DNA of 64,000 nucleotides from Mycolicibacterium fortuitum subsp. fortuitum (GTDB lineage: Bacteria > Actinomycetota > Actinomycetes > Mycobacteriales > Mycobacteriaceae), in the NCBI RefSeq assembly GCF_022179545.1, contig NZ_AP025518.1, forward strand, positions 6,138,001 to 6,202,000, given 5' to 3'. The number at the start of each line of letters is the position of its first letter. Within the stretch, counting starts at the first letter, position 1. Both the position numbers and the translations under genes were made by a program. This document shows positions 1-9,674 of this stretch, in pieces. The notes under the pieces were generated by a model. It searched no databases. It saw nothing but the letters and a program-made list of their open reading frames with translations, and was not told where the DNA came from.

Positions 1-1
1 C

Positions 2-457
2 AACTATCCCGAAGACGAGTCGTCGCTCGATGCGCTCGACTTCACCAACCTGATCGAGCAGCCCGAGGACAACTCTGCAGCAGAGACGCCGACTCCTGAT
101 ACCGACGACGATGCTGTCCTGGCAGTTTATTTCACCGTGACGAATCCTCCTGGAACAGTGTCGGTCAGTGCGATGGCGAGTGGTCAACCTGCACATATCG
201 ACCTCTCACCGCGAGTAGTCGATATGACGGAAAGCCAACTCGCCGAAGAGATCCTCGTGATTGCGAGGCTCGCTACACAACAAGCCCTGGCTGGACAGAA
301 CCTGATTCTTTCGAGCGTCCTGGAGCGATTGGGCGCCGATCGAGACACGATCCGCAACCATCTGGAGCACGATGCAGGGCTACCGTCGGCCGAAGCCGTG
401 CTCGCCGAGAAAGCCCAGATCTTCGCCAACCGATATCGAGATGACGGAGACGACTGA
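2..457 (+). CDS. EspH-like ESX secretion-associated protein, 5' end outside window
   Basis: The reading frame is open from base 2, so 151 C-terminal residues are visible and the start lies upstream; a GTG at 137 is internal, because the acidic stretch before it continues the protein. The visible part has an acidic LDALDF segment, then FTVTNPPGTVSVS and MTESQLAEEILVIARLA. This matches the layout of EspH of the ESX-1 locus (acidic LDALD repeats, then FTVTNPQGSVSVS and MSEAQLADEIFVIADLA, from memory of the family). EspH is a cytosolic accessory factor for secretion of ESX-1 substrates. The stop overlaps the next start (ATGA at 457), so the propeller gene is translationally coupled. Whether this is the main EspH or a paralogue cannot be told from here. 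Confidence 0.75.
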   Translation, partial: NYPEDESSLDALDFTNLIEQPEDNSAAETPTPDTDDDAVLAVYFTVTNPPGTVSVSAMASGQPAHIDLSPRVVDMTESQLAEEILVIARLATQQALAGQNLILSSVLERLGADRDTIRNHLEHDAGLPSAEAVLAEKAQIFANRYRDDGDD

Positions 458-1800
458 TGTCTCAACCGCTCCCGGCCAGACGACGCTCACGCTGGCCGTT
501 GGTCCTCGCGGTACTCGTGACCGTCGTGGTTGTCGTCAGCGGCGCCATCATGTGGTGGTTCTCGGCCGGTTCCGAGGCCTGGGCGCGGCACCGCTGGAAT
601 CCTCCGGAATCGGACTATCTCCCGTCGATGCGCGCCAATCCGGTGGCCGGCTGGACGGCCGATATCGCCACCCTCGGATTGCCGCCTGGATCGTCCATCA
701 CCGCCGGTGACGACCCTCAGGGCCCCATCATTCGAACGGGAAGCTCTCGCGCCTATCTCATCGCCAGTAGTCCCGGGCCCACACCGCAGTGGTGGCTGAC
801 CGGAGTTGACGCCGCGGACGGGCGCCGATTGTTTGCACCGGTGGCGTTGAACATGACGACCAGGGCTCCGAGTTGCTTCATCAACGGCGCCTCGGTGGTG
901 TGTATCGCCGACGACTACGACCGAGCCACTGCGTGGGTGATCGACCGGCAGACGGGACAATTGACCTATACCGGGCCTACCGATGTGCGCCTGACCAGTT
1001 GGGAAAAACGTTCCGCCAGGCAAGCAGGTGACTATTTGGTAGCGGTCACCGAGAAACAAGGCATCTACGGCGTGGGACCTCAAGCCGAGACGACTTGGTT
1101 CGTGCCTGGGGCAGGAGTCGTCGCCGAACACAACAGCGACGTCGCTTTCCAGGGCACAGGTCGTGAGGACGGCGTAACACTGTTTTCCCTCGCGGACGGT
1201 CAGGTGCTAGACCCGCAGTTTCCAGACAAAACCGAATTGCTCAATACCGCATTCTTCAGCGGCGGCTTTGCACAGCAATTTGCCGAGAAACCGGGCCATG
1301 ATTTCGTCCAGTTCTTCGACACCGCAGGAAAACTCACAATCAACAAGCGCTTCGACGGCAAACTCGGTGGAACAACAGGCAACCTGATCGGCATCGCAGA
1401 CTCGGACAGCTACGGCATCTACACCCTGCAAGGTGACAAATTGCTTGACCTAGCAGGCGGTCGCATCCAACTGATCGGCACCACGCTGTGGGTCAGTGAG
1501 AAGGACAAAGTCACCCAATCCACTGCCTTCCGCCCATATGACATGCGGACGGGTGACAAAGGTGAGCCGTGCGAATTCGACTTGAGCACCGGCTATCTCG
1601 GATCAGACGGCACGGTGGCGGTGCGGGCTCCGGTCAACCCCAAGTCCGACCTGCTGGCCGATGCTTGGGATCTGTCCACGTGTGAGCGGGTGTGGTCGAT
1701 CCCAAGGAACGGGCCTTTGGGTCGAGTAACGCGTCTGGGCGACACCCTGGTGCGCCTGTCGGACGACGGCACCGAACTCTATTCGCTGGTCGCTCCCTGA
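457..1800 (+). CDS. membrane-anchored beta-propeller-like protein, ESX-associated paralogue A
   Basis: 447 residues. A basic N-terminus and one hydrophobic helix (about residues 13-35, followed by MWWF) anchor a long extracytoplasmic domain. The domain has repeated W-x-x-D-x-x-x-G patterns such as WLTGVDAADGRRLF and WVIDRQTGQLTY, which suggest a PQQ-like beta-propeller. It is clearly paralogous to the lipoprotein at 57434-58789: both share GW..(A)ATLGL..., AWVID..TG.L.Y.GPTD, GDYLVA...QG(I/V)YGVGP and a C-terminal L..C(E)..W(S/T). The start codon overlaps the stop of the EspH-like gene, so the two are probably made together. Function is unknown. The pairing with ESX genes at both loci suggests a surface or periplasmic partner of a type VII substrate. 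Its GC content looks lower than that of the flanking genes. Confidence 0.75.
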   Translation: MSQPLPARRRSRWPLVLAVLVTVVVVVSGAIMWWFSAGSEAWARHRWNPPESDYLPSMRANPVAGWTADIATLGLPPGSSITAGDDPQGPIIRTGSSRAYLIASSPGPTPQWWLTGVDAADGRRLFAPVALNMTTRAPSCFINGASVVCIADDYDRATAWVIDRQTGQLTYTGPTDVRLTSWEKRSARQAGDYLVAVTEKQGIYGVGPQAETTWFVPGAGVVAEHNSDVAFQGTGREDGVTLFSLADGQVLDPQFPDKTELLNTAFFSGGFAQQFAEKPGHDFVQFFDTAGKLTINKRFDGKLGGTTGNLIGIADSDSYGIYTLQGDKLLDLAGGRIQLIGTTLWVSEKDKVTQSTAFRPYDMRTGDKGEPCEFDLSTGYLGSDGTVAVRAPVNPKSDLLADAWDLSTCERVWSIPRNGPLGRVTRLGDTLVRLSDDGTELYSLVAP

Positions 1801-1810
1801 CGGCATCGCG

Positions 1811-3118
1811 TTATGTGCGCGCCAACTCCTCGTCTAGGAACTCCGGCGGGTAGTCGTCGATGTCGTCCGACGTCATGGTGAGCTCGTCGGGAGTATCTTG
1901 CGTCGGCGCGCTCAGCCGCAACCAACTGACAGCCGCGAGGACGAAACAGCCGAACACCAGCGGATACCAGCCGCTGGCCAGCTGCCCGGTCCAGAAGCGG
2001 CGCAGGTCAAGATAATTCCAGTACACCCCGCTGAAGTACATGGTTGTGTGATTGCGGCCGGGCCGGTGCAGCGTCCACATGAAGACCATCGCGTACAGGC
2101 CCGCAGCCCGGTAGATCCAGCCGCGCGCCCATACACCTTGCGTCGTACACGCCTTCGCGACGAGCCAGAAGAGCGCCGGTGCGAACCAGACCCAGTGCGC
2201 CGCCCAACTGAACGGCGACACCGCGCAACCGGTCAAACCCACCAGCACGACGGCCAGCGCCAGCTCGCCTCGTCGGTGCGCCCAGGCGGCGATGGCCAGG
2301 CAGGCCGCAAGTACCACCAGCGCCGCCACGATCCACAGCCACTCGGGCCGCGGGTGCGGCTCGAAGTAGCGGGCCAGAAATCCGTTGATCGACTGGTTGG
2401 CCAGGTGATCGATGGAGCTGATGTGGGAGGTGTCGCCGAGGTGAGTCCAGAACCAGGCACTGTCCTTCGGCAGCAGCGGCCAGGTGAGCGCCGCCGTCGC
2501 GACGAACGTGACGGCCGCGGTAGCCGAGGCACGCCATTGACGGGTCAGCAGCAGGTACGGCAGGAAAATCAGCGGTGTGAGCTTGATACCGGCCGCCAGA
2601 CCGAGTCCGATGCCGCGCCACCTGGCCTGTTCGGGGCGTAGCAGGTCGAGCATCACTATCGCCATCAGGAGGACGTTGATCTGTCCCCACCACAGCGTGG
2701 CCTGAACCGGTTCGACATCGACGACGATCACCGCGAGCGCGACGCTCACCACGCGCAGCCTCAGATCGGCACGGATCCCTGCCAGGCGCAGGATGCGCCA
2801 CGCGATGAGCGCCAGCAAGCAGATCGACAGGACCAGCAGCGTGTACTTGGCGACGTCGAAACCGAGCCAGGCCAGCGGCGCGAGGACGAAGGTCGCGAAC
2901 GGCGGGTACACGAACCAGGCACCGCGCAGCGCCGGTTCCTGGTACAGGCTCCTGCCGTCCCAGGACGCGTGCACCGCGGCGCGGTACGTGTCCAGGTCGA
3001 AGTTGTTCTCGGTCAACCCGAAGAAGTGGGTCCCGAACGGGACCAGGTGGTTGTGCACCACCACCGCCAGGACAGCCGCAAGTACTACACCTGCGACGAC
3101 GCCACGTCGCAACCTCAT
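1811..3118 (-). CDS. GT87-family (DUF2029) polyprenyl-phosphomannose-dependent mannosyltransferase
   Basis: 435 residues from the ATG at 3118, which has a purine-rich GGGGGTGAAG upstream; an upstream in-frame start would add 13 poorly conserved residues. It is a polytopic membrane protein with about 10-12 hydrophobic segments. The first external loop carries NNFDLDTYRAA with an acidic DLD, followed by SLYQEP and FVYPPF, the hallmark pattern of GT-C glycosyltransferases of family GT87. Mycobacterial relatives (PimE, the Rv2181 type) use decaprenyl-phosphomannose to add alpha-1,2-mannose to PIM, lipomannan or lipoarabinomannan on the outer face of the membrane. Which linkage this one makes cannot be read from the sequence. 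The 122 bp between it and gltD hold no recognisable gene. Confidence 0.85.
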   Translation of the reverse strand: MRLRRGVVAGVVLAAVLAVVVHNHLVPFGTHFFGLTENNFDLDTYRAAVHASWDGRSLYQEPALRGAWFVYPPFATFVLAPLAWLGFDVAKYTLLVLSICLLALIAWRILRLAGIRADLRLRVVSVALAVIVVDVEPVQATLWWGQINVLLMAIVMLDLLRPEQARWRGIGLGLAAGIKLTPLIFLPYLLLTRQWRASATAAVTFVATAALTWPLLPKDSAWFWTHLGDTSHISSIDHLANQSINGFLARYFEPHPRPEWLWIVAALVVLAACLAIAAWAHRRGELALAVVLVGLTGCAVSPFSWAAHWVWFAPALFWLVAKACTTQGVWARGWIYRAAGLYAMVFMWTLHRPGRNHTTMYFSGVYWNYLDLRRFWTGQLASGWYPLVFGCFVLAAVSWLRLSAPTQDTPDELTMTSDDIDDYPPEFLDEELART

Positions 3119-3240
3119 CTCTTCACCCCCGTTGTGCACCGTGGTCAAGAGTTCCACACGGGCAACGGTTCAGAACACAGCAGTTCCGGCTCCGTGTGTG
3201 CCCGATCAGTCGTGAGAGATTCTCCCGATAGATCTCGCGG

Positions 3241-4707
3241 CTAGCGCTGCGGCGCGGCGGTCGGCTTGATCACCGCAGGCAGGGCGGTCTTGCCCATCAG
3301 GTACCGATCCACACCAGCGGCGGCAGCACGGCCCTCGGCGATGGCCCACACGATCAACGACTGTCCACGTCCCATGTCGCCGGCGACGAACACGCCGGGC
3401 ACCGAGGTCTGGAAGTTGTTGTCGCGGGAGACATTTCCGCGGTCGGTCAGCTCGACGCCGAGCTTGCTCAGCAGGCCTTCCTTCTCCGGCCCGACGAAGC
3501 CCATCGCCAGCAGCACGAGGTCGGCTTTGAGCTCGAAGTCGGTGCCTTCGACCTTCTCGAACTTGCCGGCGTTCATCTTCACCTCGTGCGCGCGCAGGGC
3601 GGTCACGTGGCCGTTCTCACCGATGAATTCCTCGGTGTTGACCGAGAACACACGCTCGCCGCCCTCTTCGTGTGCCGAGGACACCCGGAACATCAAGGGG
3701 TAGGTCGGCCACGGGGTCGAGTCGGCACGGGTCTCGGGCGGACGCGGCATGATCTCGAACTGGTGGATGCTGGCTGCACCCTGACGGTGCGAGGTGCCCA
3801 GGCAGTCCGCGCCGGTGTCGCCACCGCCGATGATGATGACGTGCTTGTCCTTGGCGGTGATCGGCGGCTGGCCGTTCTCGTCGAGGACGTCGTCACCGAG
3901 CTGGACGCGGTTGGCCCAGGGCAGGAATTCCATGGCCTGGTGGATGCCGTCGAGCTCGCGGCCCGGGATCGGCAGATCACGCCAGGCGGTAGCACCGCCG
4001 GCCAGCACGACCGCGTCGTAGTTCAGCCGCAGCTGGGCCACGGTGATGTCGACGCCGACGTTGACGCCGGGACGGAACTGGGTGCCTTCGGCCGCCATCT
4101 GCTCCAGACGCCGGTCGATGTGGCGCTTTTCCATCTTGAACTCGGGGATGCCGTAGCGCAGCAGACCGCCGATGCGGTCGGCGCGCTCGAACACCGTGAC
4201 GGTGTGGCCGGCGCGCGTGAGCTGCTGGGCGGCGGCCAGTCCGGCCGGTCCGGACCCGACGACGGCGACCTTCTTGCCGGTCTGCACATCGGGCATCTTC
4301 GGGACGACCCAGCCCTCGTCGAAGGCGTTGTCGATGATCTCGACCTCGACCTGCTTGATGGTCACCGGATCCTGGTTGATGCCCAGGACGCAGGACGCCT
4401 CACAGGGCGCGGGGCACAGCCGCCCGGTGAATTCCGGGAAGTTGTTGGTGGCGTGCAGCCGCTCGATCGCGTCGCGCCACCGGTCCTTGTAGACCAGGTC
4501 GTTCCACTCGGGGATCAGGTTGCCCAGCGGACAGCCGTTGTGGCAGAACGGGATACCGCAGTCCATGCACCGCGATGCCTGGTCGGCCAGCTTGTCGTGG
4601 GAGAAGTCCTCGTAGACCTCTTTCCAGTCCTTGAGGCGCAGCGGGACCGGCCTGCGGGCTGGGAGCTCCTTGGACGTGTGCTTGAGGAAACCGCGCGGAT
4701 CAGCCAT
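3241..4707 (-). CDS. gltD: glutamate synthase (NADPH) small subunit
   Basis: 488 residues, the usual length. It supplies electrons from NADPH to the large subunit for making glutamate from glutamine and 2-oxoglutarate. Two clusters of cysteines for 4Fe-4S centres are visible (C47, C50, C55, C59 in [13 protein letters not shown], and C98, C102, C106 in [10 protein letters not shown]). An FAD-binding [10 protein letters not shown] lies near residue 151, and an NADPH-binding [11 protein letters not shown] in the second half. Its start overlaps the end of gltB by 8 bases, so the two are one operon transcribed leftwards with gltB first. Confidence 0.97.
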   Translation of the reverse strand: MADPRGFLKHTSKELPARRPVPLRLKDWKEVYEDFSHDKLADQASRCMDCGIPFCHNGCPLGNLIPEWNDLVYKDRWRDAIERLHATNNFPEFTGRLCPAPCEASCVLGINQDPVTIKQVEVEIIDNAFDEGWVVPKMPDVQTGKKVAVVGSGPAGLAAAQQLTRAGHTVTVFERADRIGGLLRYGIPEFKMEKRHIDRRLEQMAAEGTQFRPGVNVGVDITVAQLRLNYDAVVLAGGATAWRDLPIPGRELDGIHQAMEFLPWANRVQLGDDVLDENGQPPITAKDKHVIIIGGGDTGADCLGTSHRQGAASIHQFEIMPRPPETRADSTPWPTYPLMFRVSSAHEEGGERVFSVNTEEFIGENGHVTALRAHEVKMNAGKFEKVEGTDFELKADLVLLAMGFVGPEKEGLLSKLGVELTDRGNVSRDNNFQTSVPGVFVAGDMGRGQSLIVWAIAEGRAAAAGVDRYLMGKTALPAVIKPTAAPQR

Positions 4708-7700
4708 TTGCGGCCGCCATGATCGCCGCGTTCACGTCCTCGCCGGCCTTTTCGGCTTCGGCGATGGCGGTCAGCACGCGCTTGTAGTCGCGCGGCATGA
4801 CCTTCACAAAGTGCTTCAAATTGTCATCCCAATCAGACAGGATCCGTTGTCCCACAGCCGAATCGGTTGCGTCGACGTGTGCGGCGAGGAAGCCCTGCAA
4901 CCATTCGGCGTCGGCAGGCTCCAAGGCCTCCAACTCCACCATCTCGGTGTTCAGGTTCTCACCCAGCGCGCCGGCCGGGTCGTAGACATAGGCGACACCG
5001 CCCGACATACCCGCCGCGAAGTTGCGGCCGGTGGGTCCGAGGATGACGACCTTGCCGCCGGTCATGTACTCGCAGCCGTGGTCGCCGACGCCTTCGACGA
5101 CGGCGTGAGCTCCGGAGTTGCGAACCGCGAAACGCTCGCCGACCTGACCGCGCAGGAACGCCTCGCCGCTGGTGGCGCCGAACAGCACCACGTTGCCGGC
5201 GATGATGTTGTCCTCGGCGGCGAAGTCGGCCGGTGCGTCGTCGGAGGGACGGACCACGATCCGGCCGCCGGACAGCCCCTTGCCGACGTAGTCGTTGGCG
5301 TCGCCGTAGACCCGCAGAGTGATGCCCTTCGGCACGAAGGCGCCGAAGCTGTTGCCCGCGGACCCGTCGAACGTGATGTCGATCGTGCCGTCCGGGAGTC
5401 CTTGTCCGCCATAGGCCTTGGTGACCTCGTGGCCCAGCATGGTGCCCACCGTGCGGTTCACGTTGGTGATCTTCGTCGAGAACCGGACCGGCGAGCCGGA
5501 ATCCAGGGCCTCGCGACTCTGGGTGATCAGCTGCTGATCGAGCGCCTTGTCCAGACCGTGGTCCTGACGCGAGCTGCAGTACAGGTCCTGGTTCATGAAC
5601 GCCGACTCGGGCTCGTAGAGCACCGGCGTCAGGTCCAGCTTGTGGGCCTTCCAGTGCTCGGCAGCCTTCGTGGTGTCCAGCGCGCCGACCTGGCCGACCA
5701 TCTCGTTGATGGTGCGGAAACCCAACTGCGCCATGAGTTCGCGGACTTCTTCAGCGATGAACATGAAGAAGTTCTCGACGAACTCCGGCTTGCCGTTGAA
5801 CCGCTCGCGCAGCACCGGGTTCTGGGTGGCCACACCCACCGGGCAGGTGTCGAGGTGGCAGACGCGCATCATGATGCAGCCCGAGACCACCAGCGGCGCA
5901 GTGGCGAAACCGAATTCCTCGGCGCCCAGCAGCGCGGCGATCACCACGTCGCGGCCGGTCTTGAGCTGGCCGTCGACCTGGACCACGATGCGGTCGCGAA
6001 GACCGTTGAGCAGCAGGGTCTGCTGCGTCTCGGCCAGGCCCAGCTCCCACGGCGCACCGGCGTGCTTCATCGAGGTGAGCGGGGTGGCACCCGTTCCGCC
6101 GTCATGGCCGGAGATCAGCACCACGTCGGCGTGGGCCTTGGAGACACCCGCCGCCACGGTTCCGACGCCGTTCTCGCTCACCAGCTTCACGTGGACGCGA
6201 GCGGCCGGGTTGGCATTCTTCAGGTCGTGGATCAGCTGCGCCAGATCCTCGATCGAGTAGATGTCGTGGTGCGGCGGCGGCGAGATCAGGCCGACACCCG
6301 GGGTCGAGTGCCGCACCTCGGCCACCCACGGGTACACCTTGTGTCCCGGAAGCTGGCCGCCCTCACCCGGCTTCGCACCCTGAGCCATCTTGATCTGGAT
6401 GTCGGTGCAGTTGGTCAGGTAGTGGCTGGTGACACCGAACCGGCCGGATGCCACCTGCTTGATGGCGCTGCGGCGCCAGTCACCGTTGGCCTCAGGCTCG
6501 AAGCGGTTGACACTCTCTCCGCCCTCACCCGAGTTCGACCGGGCGCCAAGGCGGTTCATCGCGATGGCCAGGGTCTCGTGCGCCTCGGCGGAGATCGAGC
6601 CGTAGCTCATGGCTCCGGTGGAGAAGCGCTTGACGATCTCGGAGGCCGGCTCGACCTCGTCGATCGAGATCGGCTGCCGCACACCCTCCTTGAACTTCAG
6701 CAGACCGCGCAGCGACGCCATGCGTTCGCTCTGGTCGTCGACCAGGGCGGTGTACTCCTTGAAGATCGAGTACTGACCGGTGCGGGTGGAGTGCTGGAGC
6801 TTGAACACCGTGTCCGGGTTGAACAGGTGGTACTCACCCTCACGACGCCACTGGTATTCGCCACCGACCTCGAGCTCACGGTGGGCGCGCTCGTCGGGGC
6901 GGTCCAGGTAGGCCAGCGAGTGACGGGCGGCGACGTCGGCGGCGATGTCGTCGAGGTCGATGCCGCCCACCGGGCAGCTCAGCCCGGTGAAGTACTGGTC
7001 GAGCACTTCCTGGGAAATACCGATGGCCTGGAACAGCTGGGCACCGGTGTAGGACGCCAGGGTGGAGATGCCCATCTTCGACATCACCTTCAGCACGCCC
7101 TTGCCGGCGGCCTTGACGTAGTTGGCCTTGGCCTTGTCGCTGCTGATCCCGGAGATCACGCCGCGGTCGACCATGTCCTCGATGGACTCGAAGGCCATGT
7201 ACGGGTTGATCGCGGCGGCACCGAAACCGCACAGCATCGCCATGTGGTGCACCTCGCGGGCGTCACCGGCCTCGACCACCAGGCCGACCTTGGTGCGGGT
7301 GCGCTCGCGGACCAGGTGGTGATGCACCGCGGCCACGGACAGCAGCGACGGGATCGGCGCCATGGTCTCGTTGGACTCGCGGTCGGAGAGCACGATGATG
7401 CGGGCGCCCTCGCGGATCGCCTCCGAGACCTTGGCGCGGACGTTGTCGAGCGCTTCCTTGAGGCCCTGGCCGCCCCGGTTGACCGGGTACAGGCAGCGGA
7501 TGACGGCGGCACGCATGCCGTGCTTGTGGCCGCGGACCTCGTGGTCGGGGTCGACGCAGATCAGCTTGGACAGGTCGGCGTTACGCAGGATCGGCTGCGG
7601 GAGCACGATCTGCCGGCACGACTCGGGGCCGGGGTTGAGCAGGTCGCCCTCGGGCCCGATGACGCCCTGGAGGCTGGTGACCACCTCTTCGCGGATGGCG

Positions 7701-9280
7701 TCCAGCGGCGGGTTGGTGACCTGGGCGAACAGCTGCTGGAAGTAGTCGAACAGCATCCGCGGCCGGGCCGAGAGGATGGCGACCGGAGTGTCGGTACCCA
7801 TGGAACCCAGCGCTTCGGCGCCGGTGCGCGCCATCGGCGCCACCAGCAGGTTCAGCTCTTCGTAGGTGTAACCGAAGATCTGCTGGCGCAGCACCACGCG
7901 GTGGTGCGGCATCCGGACGTAGTCGCCGGGCGGCAGCTCGTCGAGGGGGAACAGGCCCGCTTCGATCCACTCCTGGTAGGGCTGCTCGCTGGCGAGCTGC
8001 GCCTTGATCTCCTCGTCGGACACGATGCGGCCCTGGGCGGTGTCCACCAGGAACATCCGGCCGGGCTGCAGGCGCATCTTCTTGACGACGGTCGACGGGT
8101 CGACCGGAAGTACGCCGGCTTCCGACGCCATCACGACGAGGCCGTCCGCGGTCACCCAGATGCGGGACGGACGCAGGCCGTTGCGGTCGAGCACGGCGCC
8201 GATGACGGTGCCGTCGGTGAAGCACACCGAGGCCGGACCGTCCCAGGGCTCCATCAGGGAGTCGTGGAATTCGTAGAAGGCCCGGCGGGCGGGGTCCATC
8301 GACTCGTGGCGTTCCCACGCCTCGGGGATCATCATCAGCACGGCGTGCGGCAGGCTGCGGCCGCCGAGGTGCAGCAGCTCGAGCACCTCGTCGAAACGTG
8401 CGGTGTCCGAAGCGCCGGGGGTACAGACCGGGACGATCTTGTCGAGCCCGTCGGTGCCGAACACGTCGGTGCGGATCAGCGCCTCACGTGCGCGCATCCA
8501 GTTCTCGTTACCGGTGACGGTGTTGATCTCACCGTTGTGGGCGATCCGCCGGAACGGGTGGGCCAGCGGCCAGGACGGGAACGTATTGGTGGAGAAGCGG
8601 GAGTGCACGATGCCCAGCGCGCTGGTCATCCGCTCGTCCTGCAGGTCCAGGTAGAACGCCTTGAGCTGCGGAGTGGTCAGCATGCCCTTGTAGACGAAGG
8701 TCTGGCCGGACAGGCTGGGGAAGTAGACGGTCTCGCGACCGGGGCCGTCCTGGCCCGGGCCCTTGGTGCCCAGTTCGTGTTCGGCGCGCTTGCGCACGAC
8801 GTAGGCCTTGCGCTCCAGGTCCATGCCGGAGGCGCCGCCGATGAACAGCTGCCGGAACGTCGGCATGGCGTCGCGGGCGAGTGCGCCCAGTGAGGAGTCG
8901 TCGGTCGGCACCTGACGCCAGCCGAGCACCTTCAATCCCTCGGCCTCGACGATCTTCTCCACGGCTTCGGCGGCAGTGGACGCGTCGCGCGACGACTGCG
9001 GCAGGAAGGCGATGCCGGTGGCATAGCTGCCTGCCTCGGGGAGTTCGAAGTCGACCACTTCGCGCAGGAACGAATCAGGGACCTGGAGCAGGATGCCTGC
9101 GCCGTCGCCGGTGTTCGGTTCTGCGCCCTGAGCACCGCGGTGCTCCAGGTTCACCAGTGCTGTGATCGCCTTGTCCACGATGTCCCGGCTGCGGCGACCG
9201 TGGATATCTGCCACCATTGCCACACCACACGCATCGTGTTCATATGCGGGGTTGTACAGCCCTACCTTGTTGGGCGCCAT
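4700..9280 (-). CDS. gltB: glutamate synthase large subunit
   Basis: I chose the ATG at 9280 (1526 residues; AAGGTGGGA just upstream) because residues [20 protein letters not shown] then place the catalytic cysteine at position 18 behind a short propeptide, as in the family; longer starts add an unconserved tail. Domains in order: class II glutaminase (C18), central domain, FMN-binding synthase domain ([10 protein letters not shown]), a 3Fe-4S site [12 protein letters not shown] near residue 1137, and the C-terminal GXGXG beta-helix. It hydrolyses glutamine, channels ammonia to 2-oxoglutarate and is reduced through GltD. The 390-bp upstream region is AT-richer than the genes and holds a possible IdeR-like box. 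Confidence 0.97.
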   Translation of the reverse strand: MAPNKVGLYNPAYEHDACGVAMVADIHGRRSRDIVDKAITALVNLEHRGAQGAEPNTGDGAGILLQVPDSFLREVVDFELPEAGSYATGIAFLPQSSRDASTAAEAVEKIVEAEGLKVLGWRQVPTDDSSLGALARDAMPTFRQLFIGGASGMDLERKAYVVRKRAEHELGTKGPGQDGPGRETVYFPSLSGQTFVYKGMLTTPQLKAFYLDLQDERMTSALGIVHSRFSTNTFPSWPLAHPFRRIAHNGEINTVTGNENWMRAREALIRTDVFGTDGLDKIVPVCTPGASDTARFDEVLELLHLGGRSLPHAVLMMIPEAWERHESMDPARRAFYEFHDSLMEPWDGPASVCFTDGTVIGAVLDRNGLRPSRIWVTADGLVVMASEAGVLPVDPSTVVKKMRLQPGRMFLVDTAQGRIVSDEEIKAQLASEQPYQEWIEAGLFPLDELPPGDYVRMPHHRVVLRQQIFGYTYEELNLLVAPMARTGAEALGSMGTDTPVAILSARPRMLFDYFQQLFAQVTNPPLDAIREEVVTSLQGVIGPEGDLLNPGPESCRQIVLPQPILRNADLSKLICVDPDHEVRGHKHGMRAAVIRCLYPVNRGGQGLKEALDNVRAKVSEAIREGARIIVLSDRESNETMAPIPSLLSVAAVHHHLVRERTRTKVGLVVEAGDAREVHHMAMLCGFGAAAINPYMAFESIEDMVDRGVISGISSDKAKANYVKAAGKGVLKVMSKMGISTLASYTGAQLFQAIGISQEVLDQYFTGLSCPVGGIDLDDIAADVAARHSLAYLDRPDERAHRELEVGGEYQWRREGEYHLFNPDTVFKLQHSTRTGQYSIFKEYTALVDDQSERMASLRGLLKFKEGVRQPISIDEVEPASEIVKRFSTGAMSYGSISAEAHETLAIAMNRLGARSNSGEGGESVNRFEPEANGDWRRSAIKQVASGRFGVTSHYLTNCTDIQIKMAQGAKPGEGGQLPGHKVYPWVAEVRHSTPGVGLISPPPHHDIYSIEDLAQLIHDLKNANPAARVHVKLVSENGVGTVAAGVSKAHADVVLISGHDGGTGATPLTSMKHAGAPWELGLAETQQTLLLNGLRDRIVVQVDGQLKTGRDVVIAALLGAEEFGFATAPLVVSGCIMMRVCHLDTCPVGVATQNPVLRERFNGKPEFVENFFMFIAEEVRELMAQLGFRTINEMVGQVGALDTTKAAEHWKAHKLDLTPVLYEPESAFMNQDLYCSSRQDHGLDKALDQQLITQSREALDSGSPVRFSTKITNVNRTVGTMLGHEVTKAYGGQGLPDGTIDITFDGSAGNSFGAFVPKGITLRVYGDANDYVGKGLSGGRIVVRPSDDAPADFAAEDNIIAGNVVLFGATSGEAFLRGQVGERFAVRNSGAHAVVEGVGDHGCEYMTGGKVVILGPTGRNFAAGMSGGVAYVYDPAGALGENLNTEMVELEALEPADAEWLQGFLAAHVDATDSAVGQRILSDWDDNLKHFVKVMPRDYKRVLTAIAEAEKAGEDVNAAIMAAANG

Positions 9281-9674
9281 TCCCACCTTGCCCTTCAACA
9301 CGCTTCTACGAAGAAGCCGGCTCGGCGTGGGCGCCTCCGTGCAGCACTGGACGACGGCAATGTCCCACACGCCATAAGTGGAGAAAACGATAAGGCAAAT
9401 ACCGTGGCAGATGCCAACTTAGCCAAGCCTAACTATACTGGTTCGGCGACTTTGGAGCCCGCGCGCCGATCACGTGCGAAAATTGCGAATCCCACTGCGA
9501 CGCTGGCGATTTCGTTCAACCTCTCTCGTGGGCACCCCATCCCCGGACCGGCCCGCCAGCCACTTCGTGCGTCAATTTAGTTTGCTACACACATCACACT
9601 ATCCCGTTATAATGCCGTTATATCCATTTTCCGATTTTGCGGGAAAGCTTAGTCAGATTCTTAGAATTGCATGA
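9281..9674. other. intergenic region upstream of gltB, downstream of the copper ATPase gene
   Basis: 394 bases without a gene I can support. Short open frames here have no ribosome site and lack the third-position GC expected of real genes. The part next to the ATPase gene end is AT-rich and contains CCGTTATA twice in 12 bases. The part next to gltB holds the IdeR-like box described separately. The gltB promoter must lie here on the minus strand, but no single -35/-10 pair stands out. Confidence 0.6.
9419..9437 (-). promoter_or_regulatory. possible IdeR/DtxR-type iron box upstream of gltB
   Basis: TTAGCCAAGCCTAACTATA matches 13 of 19 positions of the mycobacterial iron-box consensus TTAGGTTAGCCTAACCTAA by hand alignment, including the central AGCCTAAC. 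It lies about 140 bases upstream of the gltB start codon. GltB/GltD are iron-sulfur enzymes, so iron-dependent control would make sense. The match is partial and one half-site is poor, so this is tentative. Confidence 0.35.

Noticed and set aside
4631..8893. A 1420-codon open frame on the plus strand
   Set aside because: It is antisense to gltB, whose domains are unmistakable; long antisense frames arise in high-GC coding DNA. The protein is rich in Val, Leu, Arg and His with no domain.
9608..9613. A perfect TATAAT on the plus strand
   Set aside because: No gene follows on that strand (the next one is antisense), and no -35 is at a proper distance.
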